From contig JAAUZI010000055.1 in NCBI GenBank assembly GCA_014804645.1, forward strand, positions 1 to 50,009: a DNA stretch of 50,009 nt, in the 5' to 3' direction. The notes beneath the pieces were generated by a model, which saw only the letters and a program-made list of their open reading frames with translations, searched no databases and was not told where the DNA came from. Numbering within the stretch: the first letter of the stretch is position 1; each line of letters opens with the position of its first letter. Below are positions 16,353-24,455 of the stretch, piece after piece. This DNA is from Lachnospiraceae bacterium (GTDB lineage Bacteria > Bacillota > Clostridia > Lachnospirales > Lachnospiraceae). The translations under genes and the position numbers were made by a program.

Positions 16353-17943
16353 CGAGATACTGGTACAGGTGGGGATACAGTCCCTGTTGAACCAGACTAC
16401 ATTAAATGTACAGGTGTGCGGAACTGCCCGAAACGGCCAGATCGCGCTGGAGCTGATCGAGGAACAGTCCCCCGACATTGTCATAACAGATATTAAAATG
16501 CCTGTCATGGACGGTCTTGAGCTGGCCAGAATCTGCCAGGAACGCTACGGCAGCGCCGGACCGGGCTTTATCATTCTCACCAGCTATGAGGACTTTCAGA
16601 TGGCTAAGCGGGCGTTGACTTATCAGGTGTCGGACTATCTGATCAAGCTGGAGCTGACCCCCGAGATACTGCAGGAATCCATTACCCGCGCCCTCTCCCA
16701 GCTGCACCGGACAGAGAAGGCGGAGACAGGCAGCGAGAATACGTCCTATCTGTTTTACGACAAATTTTTTATCAATCTCCTGCACAATCTCTTTGAGAGC
16801 GACGAGCAGTTCACTCTGCAGAGCCGAGATCTCAAACTGGACTTTCACTATGCCGGTTATGTGTGCTGTTATGGGGAGATCGTCGGCACACAGGCAGACA
16901 CGCTGCCCCGTGAGAACCAGCTGTCTCTGTTTGCCGCCTCGTTGAAGATGATACGGGAGCTTGCGCCAAAATACATGCCCTGCTATGCCCTGTCGCTGGA
17001 TATACAGCACTTTGCGCTGATTTTCTGCTATGAAACGCTGCCCCCATCCTGCGCCTCAGGAGAGTGCTGTTCTTATTTTGAGGAGATTTCCGATATTTTG
17101 ACCCATGTGAGCGATGCGCTGAAAAACTATTACAGCGTAAGTCTGCAGTGCGGTGTGGGCAGCCTGGTGAACATGCCCCTGAACGTCAGCAACTCCTATC
17201 AGTACTCCCGGCAGGCTTATCAGGCCAGCTCTCCCGCGCACCCCATCGCCTTCATTGAACAGCTTGGGAATGCAGACTCCCACAATTCCTTTAACATCGG
17301 TTTGTTTAGGAGCGATCTCTGCAAGGCCTTTGAGGAGTATGACCCGGAGATTCTGCTGCGAACCATCGTGGCCATCTGCGAATTATTCTCCGCACACCCC
17401 CAGCACTATGTGCAGGCCTTGGACGCCGCCTGCAATATCCTATATCTCTCCATTTCCACTCTGCCGGACGGAGAGGAGGTTATCTCCGAGATATACAAGG
17501 ACTTTCCCGGCGGCTACCGCTCCGTCTATAAGCAGACCACAGCTGAACAGGTGATGAGCTGGCTGAATGGTTTCGGCGAAAAGCTGTCCGCATACTTTGA
17601 GGAAAAACGCAGGGATTACAAAAATCACATTGTCATCAATGTCAAAAAGTATATTAACAATCATATCCGGGAACATCTGTCTCTGAACGAGGTGGCCGCC
17701 GTATTCGGCATAAGCCCCAATTATCTGAGCCAGCTTTTCGGCAAATACAACGACACGGGTTTCAACGAATATATCAATATCTGCAAGATAGGCGAGAGCA
17801 AAAAGCTGCTGGCCGAGGGGAATTACAAGGTGTATGAGATTGCGGATATGTTGGGGTTTGAGAGCGCTTTCTATTTTAGCAAGGTGTTCAAAAAAATAGA
17901 GGGGATCTCCCCCACGGAATACCAAAACACGCAGTATGTTTGA
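16327..17943 (+). CDS. YesN-type response regulator (REC-AraC)
   Basis: 538 residues if translation starts at TTG 16327, giving MNKILIVDDE; AGGAGG lies nine bases upstream and no ATG in frame fits. The receiver domain (1-120) has the acid pocket Asp8/Asp9, phosphoacceptor Asp55 in IVITDIKMP, Thr85 and Lys107. A ~300-residue middle region without recognised motif is typical of YesN proteins. The C-terminal ~100 residues hold two AraC helix-turn-helix units (HLSLNEVAAVFGISPNYLSQ and KVYEIADMLGFESAFYFSK). It probably activates the adjoining operons. Confidence 0.93.
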   Translation: MNKILIVDDEILVQVGIQSLLNQTTLNVQVCGTARNGQIALELIEEQSPDIVITDIKMPVMDGLELARICQERYGSAGPGFIILTSYEDFQMAKRALTYQVSDYLIKLELTPEILQESITRALSQLHRTEKAETGSENTSYLFYDKFFINLLHNLFESDEQFTLQSRDLKLDFHYAGYVCCYGEIVGTQADTLPRENQLSLFAASLKMIRELAPKYMPCYALSLDIQHFALIFCYETLPPSCASGECCSYFEEISDILTHVSDALKNYYSVSLQCGVGSLVNMPLNVSNSYQYSRQAYQASSPAHPIAFIEQLGNADSHNSFNIGLFRSDLCKAFEEYDPEILLRTIVAICELFSAHPQHYVQALDAACNILYLSISTLPDGEEVISEIYKDFPGGYRSVYKQTTAEQVMSWLNGFGEKLSAYFEEKRRDYKNHIVINVKKYINNHIREHLSLNEVAAVFGISPNYLSQLFGKYNDTGFNEYINICKIGESKKLLAEGNYKVYEIADMLGFESAFYFSKVFKKIEGISPTEYQNTQYV

Positions 17944-17988
17944 GCGGCTATGCGTCGCTTACCGGAACTCTAATAAGGAGGTTTTGTA

Positions 17989-19836
17989 ATGAACGAGATT
18001 AAAATGCGGCTGAAACAAACAGCCGAGGCATATCGGGGACCGCTGGCGCAGTACGCCCCCTTTCCCCCTGCAGCGCAAAGGGAGAGCTTTGAAACTCTTC
18101 CTCCCGCCCTGCGGGAAAGAGTCCTTCGAGAAGGTGAGACTTACCTCGACTATCAATATCCCCAGATATTTGCCACGGACTACCTGCGCTTTGTGCGCAC
18201 GGGCAACCGAGTGGCCTATGAGGATCTGTATTTTGCCCGAAGACATGCCCTGTGCGCTCTGGCGGCAGCGGAGTGCGTGGAGCACAAGGGGCGCTTTCTG
18301 GACGATATCGTCAACGGAATTTTTGTCCTGTGCGAGGAAAGCGGCTGGCAGCTCCCGCCCCACAATACCTATCTGCGGGACCAACCGCAGCTTCCTCTGC
18401 CGGACAACGCAAGGCCGGTGCTTGACCTGTTTGCCTGTGAGACCGGGGCGCTGCTGGCCTGTATCACCTACCTTCTGAGACAGGAATTAGACGGGATAAG
18501 CCCCTTTATCACAGCCAGAATACAGAGAGAATTGAGCCAGCGCATTATGACTCCCTATCTGGAGGAGCATTTCTGGTGGATGGGACAGGGCTGGGAGCCC
18601 ATGTGTAACTGGACGGCCTGGTGTACTGAGAATGTGTTGCTCACCGCCTGCCTTGGAACCTATGACGAAGCCATTCGCCGGCGAGTCTTTGCGAAGGCTG
18701 CCCAGAGTCTGGATTATTTTCTGAAGGATTACGGCGAGGACGGCTGTTGCGACGAGGGTGCGCAGTACTACCGCCATGCAGGACTGTGCCTTTGCAATGC
18801 CATGGAAATTCTCAACACTATATCGAACGGCGCTTTCGCGCCTCTGTTTGAGACAGACAAGATCAGAAATATCGCCGCCTATATCATGAATGTGCATGTG
18901 GCGGACAAGTACTATTTCAATTTTGCGGACTGCTCCCCCATTGCCGGACGCGCAGGGGTACAGGAGTACCTGTTCGGAAAATATACCCGGCAGCCGGGAC
19001 TTATGGCCTTTGCCGCCGAGGATTTCCGGGCCTCCGGCGGGGAATTGTACTCCGACGAGGTCAGCCGCATCAGCCTCTACCATCGGTTTCGGAATCTGTT
19101 CTGCTGGGAGGAGGTTCACTCCTACCAAGGCGTGGCCGAGACAGCCTGCCGAGACATTTTCTATCCCAGCGTGGGCCTGTTTCTCTCCCGGAGCAATGCC
19201 CTGGCTCTGGCGGTGAAGGCCGGAGACAACGCGGACAATCACAACCACAATGATACGGGCAGTTTCACATTGTATAAGAATGGGCAGCCATTGTTTGTGG
19301 ATATCGGTGTGGAGAGCTACACCCAAAAGACCTTCTCGGAAAGGCGGTACGAGATTTGGACCATGCAGTCCGGCTACCACAATCTCCCCACCCTGATGGG
19401 ATTAGACCAGCGAGACGGCAGCCAGTACCGGGCTACGGACGTAAGCACCTGTTGCGGCGACGATACAGCCTCCATCTCCATGGAGCTGCTGACAGCGTAT
19501 CCGATCCCCCCATCCCCGACGGCGGACGTTCCCTCCTACCGGCGCAGCATAATCATTGACAAAAAAAGAGAGACGGTGATGCTAAAAGACACCACCGGTC
19601 TCTCGGATGTAATACTGAACTTTATCACCTACGAAAAACCGTCGTTGAACCATGGACAGCTGCATATCGGCAGTCTTGCGGACATATCCTTTTCCGGCGC
19701 TTGTCCCCTGACCGGCTCACCTGCTATAGAGGTTCTGCCCATAACGGATGAGCGCCTGAAAAAAGCTTGGGATCACGATCTGTACCGTGTGCGGCTGCGG
19801 ATGACAGGAAATGAATTTACCATGGAAATCCGCTGA
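17989..19836 (+). CDS. Heparinase II/III family polysaccharide lyase-like protein
   Basis: 615 residues. An N-terminal alpha/alpha toroid (to about 360) is followed by a beta-sandwich carrying the family motif DNADNHNHNDTGSF (about 412-425), with the His/Asn residues expected for metal or substrate binding, and GQPLFVDIGVESYTQKTF. These lyases cleave uronic-acid-containing polysaccharides by beta-elimination, giving the unsaturated ends that GH88 enzymes process. There is no signal peptide, so it should act on imported oligosaccharides in the cytoplasm. AAGGAGG precedes the ATG, 45 bases after the regulator gene, and it is likely in the same operon. The exact substrate (heparin-, hyaluronan- or alginate-like) cannot be read from sequence. 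Confidence 0.88.
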   Translation: MNEIKMRLKQTAEAYRGPLAQYAPFPPAAQRESFETLPPALRERVLREGETYLDYQYPQIFATDYLRFVRTGNRVAYEDLYFARRHALCALAAAECVEHKGRFLDDIVNGIFVLCEESGWQLPPHNTYLRDQPQLPLPDNARPVLDLFACETGALLACITYLLRQELDGISPFITARIQRELSQRIMTPYLEEHFWWMGQGWEPMCNWTAWCTENVLLTACLGTYDEAIRRRVFAKAAQSLDYFLKDYGEDGCCDEGAQYYRHAGLCLCNAMEILNTISNGAFAPLFETDKIRNIAAYIMNVHVADKYYFNFADCSPIAGRAGVQEYLFGKYTRQPGLMAFAAEDFRASGGELYSDEVSRISLYHRFRNLFCWEEVHSYQGVAETACRDIFYPSVGLFLSRSNALALAVKAGDNADNHNHNDTGSFTLYKNGQPLFVDIGVESYTQKTFSERRYEIWTMQSGYHNLPTLMGLDQRDGSQYRATDVSTCCGDDTASISMELLTAYPIPPSPTADVPSYRRSIIIDKKRETVMLKDTTGLSDVILNFITYEKPSLNHGQLHIGSLADISFSGACPLTGSPAIEVLPITDERLKKAWDHDLYRVRLRMTGNEFTMEIR

Positions 19837-19843
19837 TACGCTC

Positions 19844-21385
19844 TTACAGCAGTGTCTCCGACAGTTTTTCGATCATATGCTCCAACTCCCCAGTCTGCTG
19901 GGACATTCTGGCAATATCTCTGGAATTGTCCTCGATCATGGAGGCTATGCCCACAAACTGGGAGTTTTCCACCTGAATGGCCGCCGCTATCTTCTCGTTG
20001 ATACGAACCGTATCCTCTATTGTCTGGTTCTGGCTTTCCCTGACAGTACCGATGGCCTGAATGGTTTCCAAAGATTCTCCGATGATATTCATCATCTCCT
20101 GAATGCTTTTAAAAGTCTGGTTAAAGACTGTGTTCTGGCTGTCCAGGCTGTCCGCATTCTCACTGACCATAGCTGTCATCTGATCAACGCTGCTCTGCAG
20201 ATTGGCAATTACATTCTGAATTCCCTTCAGAGATTCCCGGGTGTCGGAAGCCAGACCGCTGACAGACTCAGCCACCACAGCAAATCCCTTTCCGGCCTCT
20301 CCCGCTCTGGCTGCCTCAATGGAGGCGTTTAGAGCCAGCAGACCTGTCTGAGAGGATATGCTTTCAATCACCTTGAGCGCCTCTGTGATTTCTCCCACAC
20401 ATGCCAGCAGATCGGCAGACATGGTCCGAGCCTGATGGGAGGATGTGGATACCTCCTGATTTTTCTGCTGCAGCTCCTTGAGCAGTACCTGATTTTCCTC
20501 TGATTTTTCGAGCAGGCGTTTGGCCACGGACTCCACCTGTGCAATATTCTCGTCCATTTTCCGCGAGCTTCCCTCCAGTGCGGAAATGCTGGATCGACTG
20601 GCCTCCACATCCTCAAGCAGCTTACCGCTCTCCGTCAACAGGGATTCCCCCGTTGCCGAGAGTCTTTCCATAGAAGCGTTCTCATTCTGTGACACATCTG
20701 TCAACACTTTTCCGGCAGTTCCCAGTTCCGTCACAATCTCTGTGGCTGCGGACAACACCTTTTCGATTCGAGCATTGTTCTCTTCCAACTGGCTTTTCTT
20801 TATATTGATCAGAAAATGACTTATCATGTAGTTAAACAGCAAGATTGCCGCCACTGACAGCAGCACCGCCGCCCATCTGAGAATAAGTTCTGGAATAAAT
20901 ATGCTGTCCCGTATGGGAAGCGCCGTATCCGCCATGACAAAGGAGGCAATTACCGCAGATACAATATTTCCGGCTGCCGTCCATGCGGTCAGCTTTATAT
21001 CCACAAAAAACACCACAAGAATCAGAAAAAAGAAACAGTAGCCCCAGAACTGCCTTGATGGCAGCATATACAGCAGGAAATTCCACTGAACCATCTCCAC
21101 AAAGAACACAAATATTTTTCCCATTTTGAGTTTTTGAGGAATCAGGTGTCTCTCCCCTGCCTCATTGACAAAATAGGACGTCCGCACAAACCATATTCCG
21201 CACATGAAATACAGAACACAGCTGAGTACAAATATCCCAATGACGACCCACGGAATTGTGGGATAAAAACCCAGTACTTTGAACCCTCCGATGAGTACCG
21301 CCGCAATCAGAGTCGCTCCGGTAATGGCAAACATGATAATTGTAAAGACCTTGTTCATGTACTCTTCTACAATATTCAAATTCAT
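19844..21385 (-). CDS. Methyl-accepting chemotaxis protein with multi-pass membrane N-terminus
   Basis: 513 residues. About six membrane segments (residues 12-215) take the place of the usual periplasmic ligand domain, and no HAMP is evident. The remaining half is an MCP signalling coiled coil with the conserved hairpin region ([32 protein letters not shown]). Multi-pass receptors of this type usually sense the membrane or an intracellular condition. It converges with the lyase gene, with only 7 bases between the stop codons and no terminator seen. It has a strong promoter overlapped by a palindrome. Confidence 0.9.
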   Translation of the reverse strand: MNLNIVEEYMNKVFTIIMFAITGATLIAAVLIGGFKVLGFYPTIPWVVIGIFVLSCVLYFMCGIWFVRTSYFVNEAGERHLIPQKLKMGKIFVFFVEMVQWNFLLYMLPSRQFWGYCFFFLILVVFFVDIKLTAWTAAGNIVSAVIASFVMADTALPIRDSIFIPELILRWAAVLLSVAAILLFNYMISHFLINIKKSQLEENNARIEKVLSAATEIVTELGTAGKVLTDVSQNENASMERLSATGESLLTESGKLLEDVEASRSSISALEGSSRKMDENIAQVESVAKRLLEKSEENQVLLKELQQKNQEVSTSSHQARTMSADLLACVGEITEALKVIESISSQTGLLALNASIEAARAGEAGKGFAVVAESVSGLASDTRESLKGIQNVIANLQSSVDQMTAMVSENADSLDSQNTVFNQTFKSIQEMMNIIGESLETIQAIGTVRESQNQTIEDTVRINEKIAAAIQVENSQFVGIASMIEDNSRDIARMSQQTGELEHMIEKLSETLL

Positions 21386-21427
21386 TTGTATCCCTCCTGT
21401 TTCTGACAGTATGGCTGTCGTATCTCT

Positions 21428-21461
21428 ATTATATAAATTTTATTGGAGATTGGCAATCTCC
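21428..21461 (-). promoter_or_regulatory. Chemoreceptor promoter with palindromic operator
   Basis: On the minus strand TTGCCA (21451-21456), 17 bases, TATAAT (21428-21433). The perfect palindrome GGAGATTG-C-CAATCTCC (21445-21461) covers the -35, a typical position for a repressor site. Confidence 0.7.
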
Positions 21462-21537
21462 TCTTCAATAAATTCATTCACTTTCTCCCCCAAAATATGT
21501 TAAAATATTAATCAACCAAAAATGCGTGGGAGGATTT

Positions 21538-22245
21538 ATGGAGTATAAATATTGCGAAAACGAGAATTTTGAGGATTTGTCCAGCGGCCGAGTGATATAT
21601 GGGACATCGGGAGCGCCCAATTTTCCGGTTCGACTGGGCAATGAGATATACAGGAGATGTACGGCGCTTTTTCCGGGCAAAGAGAGCTTTACGGTGTATG
21701 ATCCCTGCTGCGGGGGCGGATATCTGCTGACCGTGCTGGGTTTTTGCAATCACAATATCGACAGAATCATGGCCAGCGATGTCAGCGACAGGATGGTTTC
21801 TGTTGCCGCCAAAAATCTGGCGCTGTTGACACGGCAGGGACTGGATGAAAGGGAGCGGGAATTGACCGACATGATCCGGCAATATGGAAAAAGCTCCCAC
21901 CTGGAGGCTGTCGAAAGCCTCCGCCGTCTGCGAAACCACCTTGTCCGCAATGTGGATAGCACCGTGTTCACTGCGGACTGCACCCAGACGCTCCCCCTGG
22001 CCGATGCACCGGATATCATAATAACGGACGTGCCCTACGGCAATCTGGTTTCGTGGGAGAACGGCGAAAGAGATCCCCTGCGGGCAATGTACCGGCAGCT
22101 CGCCATGGCTGCCCATTCGGACACCGTTCTTGCCGTCATAATGGATAAGAAACAGCGCTATCAGGGGGATTCATGGAGCAGGCTGGAGAGACAAGTCATC
22201 GGGAAGAGGAAATTTGAGATATACCGCCTGGCGAAAACGGACTAA
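21538..22245 (+). CDS. AviRa-like rRNA methyltransferase
   Basis: 235 residues from the ATG at 21538; GGGAGG lies four bases upstream, a short spacing, and an in-frame GTG at 21526 would overlap that site. The N-terminus (MEYKYCENENFEDLSSGRV, then FPVRLGNEIYRR) resembles AviRa, the 23S rRNA guanine-N1 methyltransferase that gives avilamycin resistance. The SAM-binding motif I is VYDPCCGGGYLLTVLGF, the acidic motif II is IMASDVSDRM, and the catalytic-type motif IV is IIITDVPYGN. No antibiotic cluster is nearby, so this may be a housekeeping rRNA modifier or an intrinsic tolerance factor. Family assignment is from recall, not alignment. Confidence 0.65.
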   Translation: MEYKYCENENFEDLSSGRVIYGTSGAPNFPVRLGNEIYRRCTALFPGKESFTVYDPCCGGGYLLTVLGFCNHNIDRIMASDVSDRMVSVAAKNLALLTRQGLDERERELTDMIRQYGKSSHLEAVESLRRLRNHLVRNVDSTVFTADCTQTLPLADAPDIIITDVPYGNLVSWENGERDPLRAMYRQLAMAAHSDTVLAVIMDKKQRYQGDSWSRLERQVIGKRKFEIYRLAKTD

Positions 22246-22248
22246 ACT

Positions 22249-22274
22249 CCCTGACTGTCTTGCGACAGCCAGGG
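22249..22274 (+). terminator. Hairpin after the methyltransferase gene
   Basis: CCCTGACTGTC (22249-22259) pairs with GACAGCCAGGG (22264-22274) with one mismatch around a TTGC loop, beginning 4 bases after the stop codon. Only GGTT and an A run follow on the plus strand, so termination efficiency is uncertain. Confidence 0.5.
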
Positions 22275-22308
22275 GGTTAAAAAATCGATTGTGTGATAAT
22301 ATCACATT

Positions 22309-22995
22309 TTATATCAGAACCTGTAAAAACACAGATATTACCAATATCACTATGGATACTCCCGCCAGCACGAAAGTGGCGATGGCAAAGCCTTTATTCT
22401 TGGTCTTTATACCGCATGCCGCAAAATAGAATTCCAACATATACAGCAAAAAGCCGAACGTATACCCTACGAAAGAGAGCAGCAGACCTACAATGGAAAG
22501 CACAAAGCCCCAAATGGCAAGCTTTTCATGACTTTTGTTAGCGGCATTGGTAAAATCCTCATAGTTGCCGGGAACCGGCTGTCCTGCGGGGCCTCCGCTG
22601 ACATAAGGCTGTGCATTGTAAGAGGCGTTCGGGTCTGTGCCGACCGGCTGTGATCCGTCCGCTCCCACAGGCGCATTGTAGGAGGACAGCGTCTGGAACA
22701 GCGGTGCCAGAGCCGTCTTATACGCAGATTTCGGCACGGAACCGGCAAAACTGTCGTCCAGCAGATAGGGCTTTTTGTATTTGCCCAGATATGCATTGAT
22801 TGTCACCATTCCGGGCTGTATGTAAAACTCGAACAGTCGTCTGCCGATGACAGGATCATAATATTGATAGTAGTAGTTGCCATCCTTCTCTTTCAAGTCA
22901 AACCCGTTGGCGCCCAGCCAGTTCATAATAGTCTGTTGGGCAAGATTCGGGTCCACATTGATGGGAAATTGATATGTGCTCTTTCCTTTTTTCAT
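22309..22995 (-). CDS. Small two-helix membrane protein, function unknown
   Basis: 228 residues. Residues 1-105 form a soluble domain (TYQFPINVDPNLAQQTIMNWL, YYYQYYDPVIGRRLFEFYI). A Gly/Pro/Asn-rich linker (about 108-145) leads to a C-terminal segment with two membrane helices (about 155-182 and 200-227) separated by AACGIKTKNKGFAIATF, reminiscent of DUF4190-like domains. GGAAGGGGG precedes the ATG. No enzymatic motif is seen and the family is not recognised with confidence. It has its own promoter and converges with the methyltransferase gene. Confidence 0.7.
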   Translation of the reverse strand: MKKGKSTYQFPINVDPNLAQQTIMNWLGANGFDLKEKDGNYYYQYYDPVIGRRLFEFYIQPGMVTINAYLGKYKKPYLLDDSFAGSVPKSAYKTALAPLFQTLSSYNAPVGADGSQPVGTDPNASYNAQPYVSGGPAGQPVPGNYEDFTNAANKSHEKLAIWGFVLSIVGLLLSFVGYTFGFLLYMLEFYFAACGIKTKNKGFAIATFVLAGVSIVILVISVFLQVLI

Positions 22996-23069
22996 AGTTA
23001 TACCCCCTTCCGTGCTCCAGCACGCATACTAATCAATATTTGAAAATTCATTTTCAAACTTACCCCCTT

Positions 23070-23098
23070 CTTATAGTTCAATGATGAATGAATTGTAA
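23070..23098 (-). promoter_or_regulatory. Promoter of the small membrane protein gene
   Basis: On the minus strand TTACAA (23093-23098), 17 bases, TATAAG (23070-23075). Directly downstream is the perfect inverted repeat TTTGAAAAT-N2-ATTTTCAAA (23039-23058), which could be an operator at the start site or a leader hairpin, and then CGTGCT-N2-AGCACG (about 23013-23026). Confidence 0.5.
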
Positions 23099-23159
23099 CA
23101 TGGAGGTTTCTGGGTCGTCAAGACCAATCACAAAATATTCCGTTTCTGAGAGGACTGCT

Positions 23160-24437
23160 TTACTCCGGCCTCCCTCCCTGCAGCGCTAACAGGATCCGAC
23201 TCTCGCGCAGGGTTTTGCTCTGGTCGTAGTCATACTCTATGGTCTGAATGCTGACATGGGGATACCGCTGGTGGAGCTTTTGCAGAATTCCCCGCTCGCA
23301 CACATGACTGACCAGACAGCCAAAGGGATGCAGAATCAACACGCTCTCACAGCCCTTTTCCACATACTGCACCGCCTCCGCGGCAATGAGCCAGCCGTCG
23401 CCGGTGTTGCAGCCATAGTCAAGAATATCCGCAGTCTTCTCCTTCAGTTCATCAAATCCCATGTCAGTCTCAAAGCGCCCGCTCTGCGCAACACAGTCAA
23501 ACATTTCCCTCTGCACTGTACACAGGTAGCGCAGCACTGCGTCATACAGCTTTATCTCCGCCTTGCTGCGGGCTGGTTTCCCCGTTCCATATCTCTGTGC
23601 CTTGTAACTCTCCGTGTCCACCAGATAGATACAGTAGTTGATGAAACCGCCGCTGTAGGGTTCCCAGCCGTGCTCCAGGACAAAGCGCTCAATGTCGTCA
23701 TTGCCCAGTCTGGAAAATTTCATGTAAATCTCCCCGGTGATTCCCACCCGTCGCGCTCTCTTCTGCCGCACCGGAATCTCCAGAAAACGCTCTATAGCGT
23801 AGCGGTACCCCAAAGTCCGGGATTTCCGCCCATTCCTGCTCTTCAAAATGGCCTCACACAGTTTCTCCTCCACCTCGGCCCGCACCCGGTCTGTCTCTCC
23901 GGGCACAGTCTCATAGGGCTTTGTCTGCTGATACAGGCACATAATCAGGTCTCCGTAACACACCGCCGCAATGGCGCCAAACAGCAGCTTTGGAGTGATG
24001 CGGAATCCGGAATGCTTTTCCTCGCCGTGAAAATTCAGGGAGATAACCGGAATATTGTCATACCCCTCCATGCCCTGGCAGTGTTTCTTGTACAAAATGC
24101 GCTGAAGAAGATTATAGATATTCCCCGCCCTGCAGGCGCCCCCTGCCTGCGGCTCCATAAAAGCCACTTCCTCCGGCCTGCGTTCCCCGCTCTCCAGATA
24201 TTCCATAAACTGGGCAATAATGAGCACTGTGGGATAGCAGTAGTCATTGCTGATATAGCGCAGCGCCTGGGATCTGTCCCGCACCGGATTTTTCAACACC
24301 TCAAAGGAGTAACCATCCGCCCGGAAAGCCGCCTCCAGAAACACATTATGGTACTCAAGCATCTCGCACAGCAAGATCGTTCGGGTGCCTTTGTCCCGCC
24401 TTGTGAAGTTTTTTTGTATGCTGTGGGGTTCGCTCAT
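23160..24437 (-). CDS. Acyl-CoA dehydratase activase-related protein (stand-alone C-terminal module)
   Basis: 425 residues. The conserved segments SNDYCYPTVLIIAQF, MEPQAGGACRAGNIYNLLQ, VISLNFHG, VCYGDLIMCLY, DYGCNTGDGWLIAAEAVQYV and ILHPFGCLVSH match the C-terminal third of the very large (about 1400-residue) 2-hydroxyacyl-CoA dehydratase activase-related proteins of Clostridia. Here that portion is encoded alone, without the ATPase activase domains. The conserved cysteines in CYPT, GGACR, CNTG and FGC could hold an Fe-S cluster, as in the HgdB/BcrC fold. The gene starts 18 bases after the GGDEF/EAL gene and is probably cotranscribed with it. Substrate and role are unknown. Confidence 0.7.
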   Translation of the reverse strand: MSEPHSIQKNFTRRDKGTRTILLCEMLEYHNVFLEAAFRADGYSFEVLKNPVRDRSQALRYISNDYCYPTVLIIAQFMEYLESGERRPEEVAFMEPQAGGACRAGNIYNLLQRILYKKHCQGMEGYDNIPVISLNFHGEEKHSGFRITPKLLFGAIAAVCYGDLIMCLYQQTKPYETVPGETDRVRAEVEEKLCEAILKSRNGRKSRTLGYRYAIERFLEIPVRQKRARRVGITGEIYMKFSRLGNDDIERFVLEHGWEPYSGGFINYCIYLVDTESYKAQRYGTGKPARSKAEIKLYDAVLRYLCTVQREMFDCVAQSGRFETDMGFDELKEKTADILDYGCNTGDGWLIAAEAVQYVEKGCESVLILHPFGCLVSHVCERGILQKLHQRYPHVSIQTIEYDYDQSKTLRESRILLALQGGRPE

Positions 24438-24455
24438 GCCGCGCTCTCCATCCGC

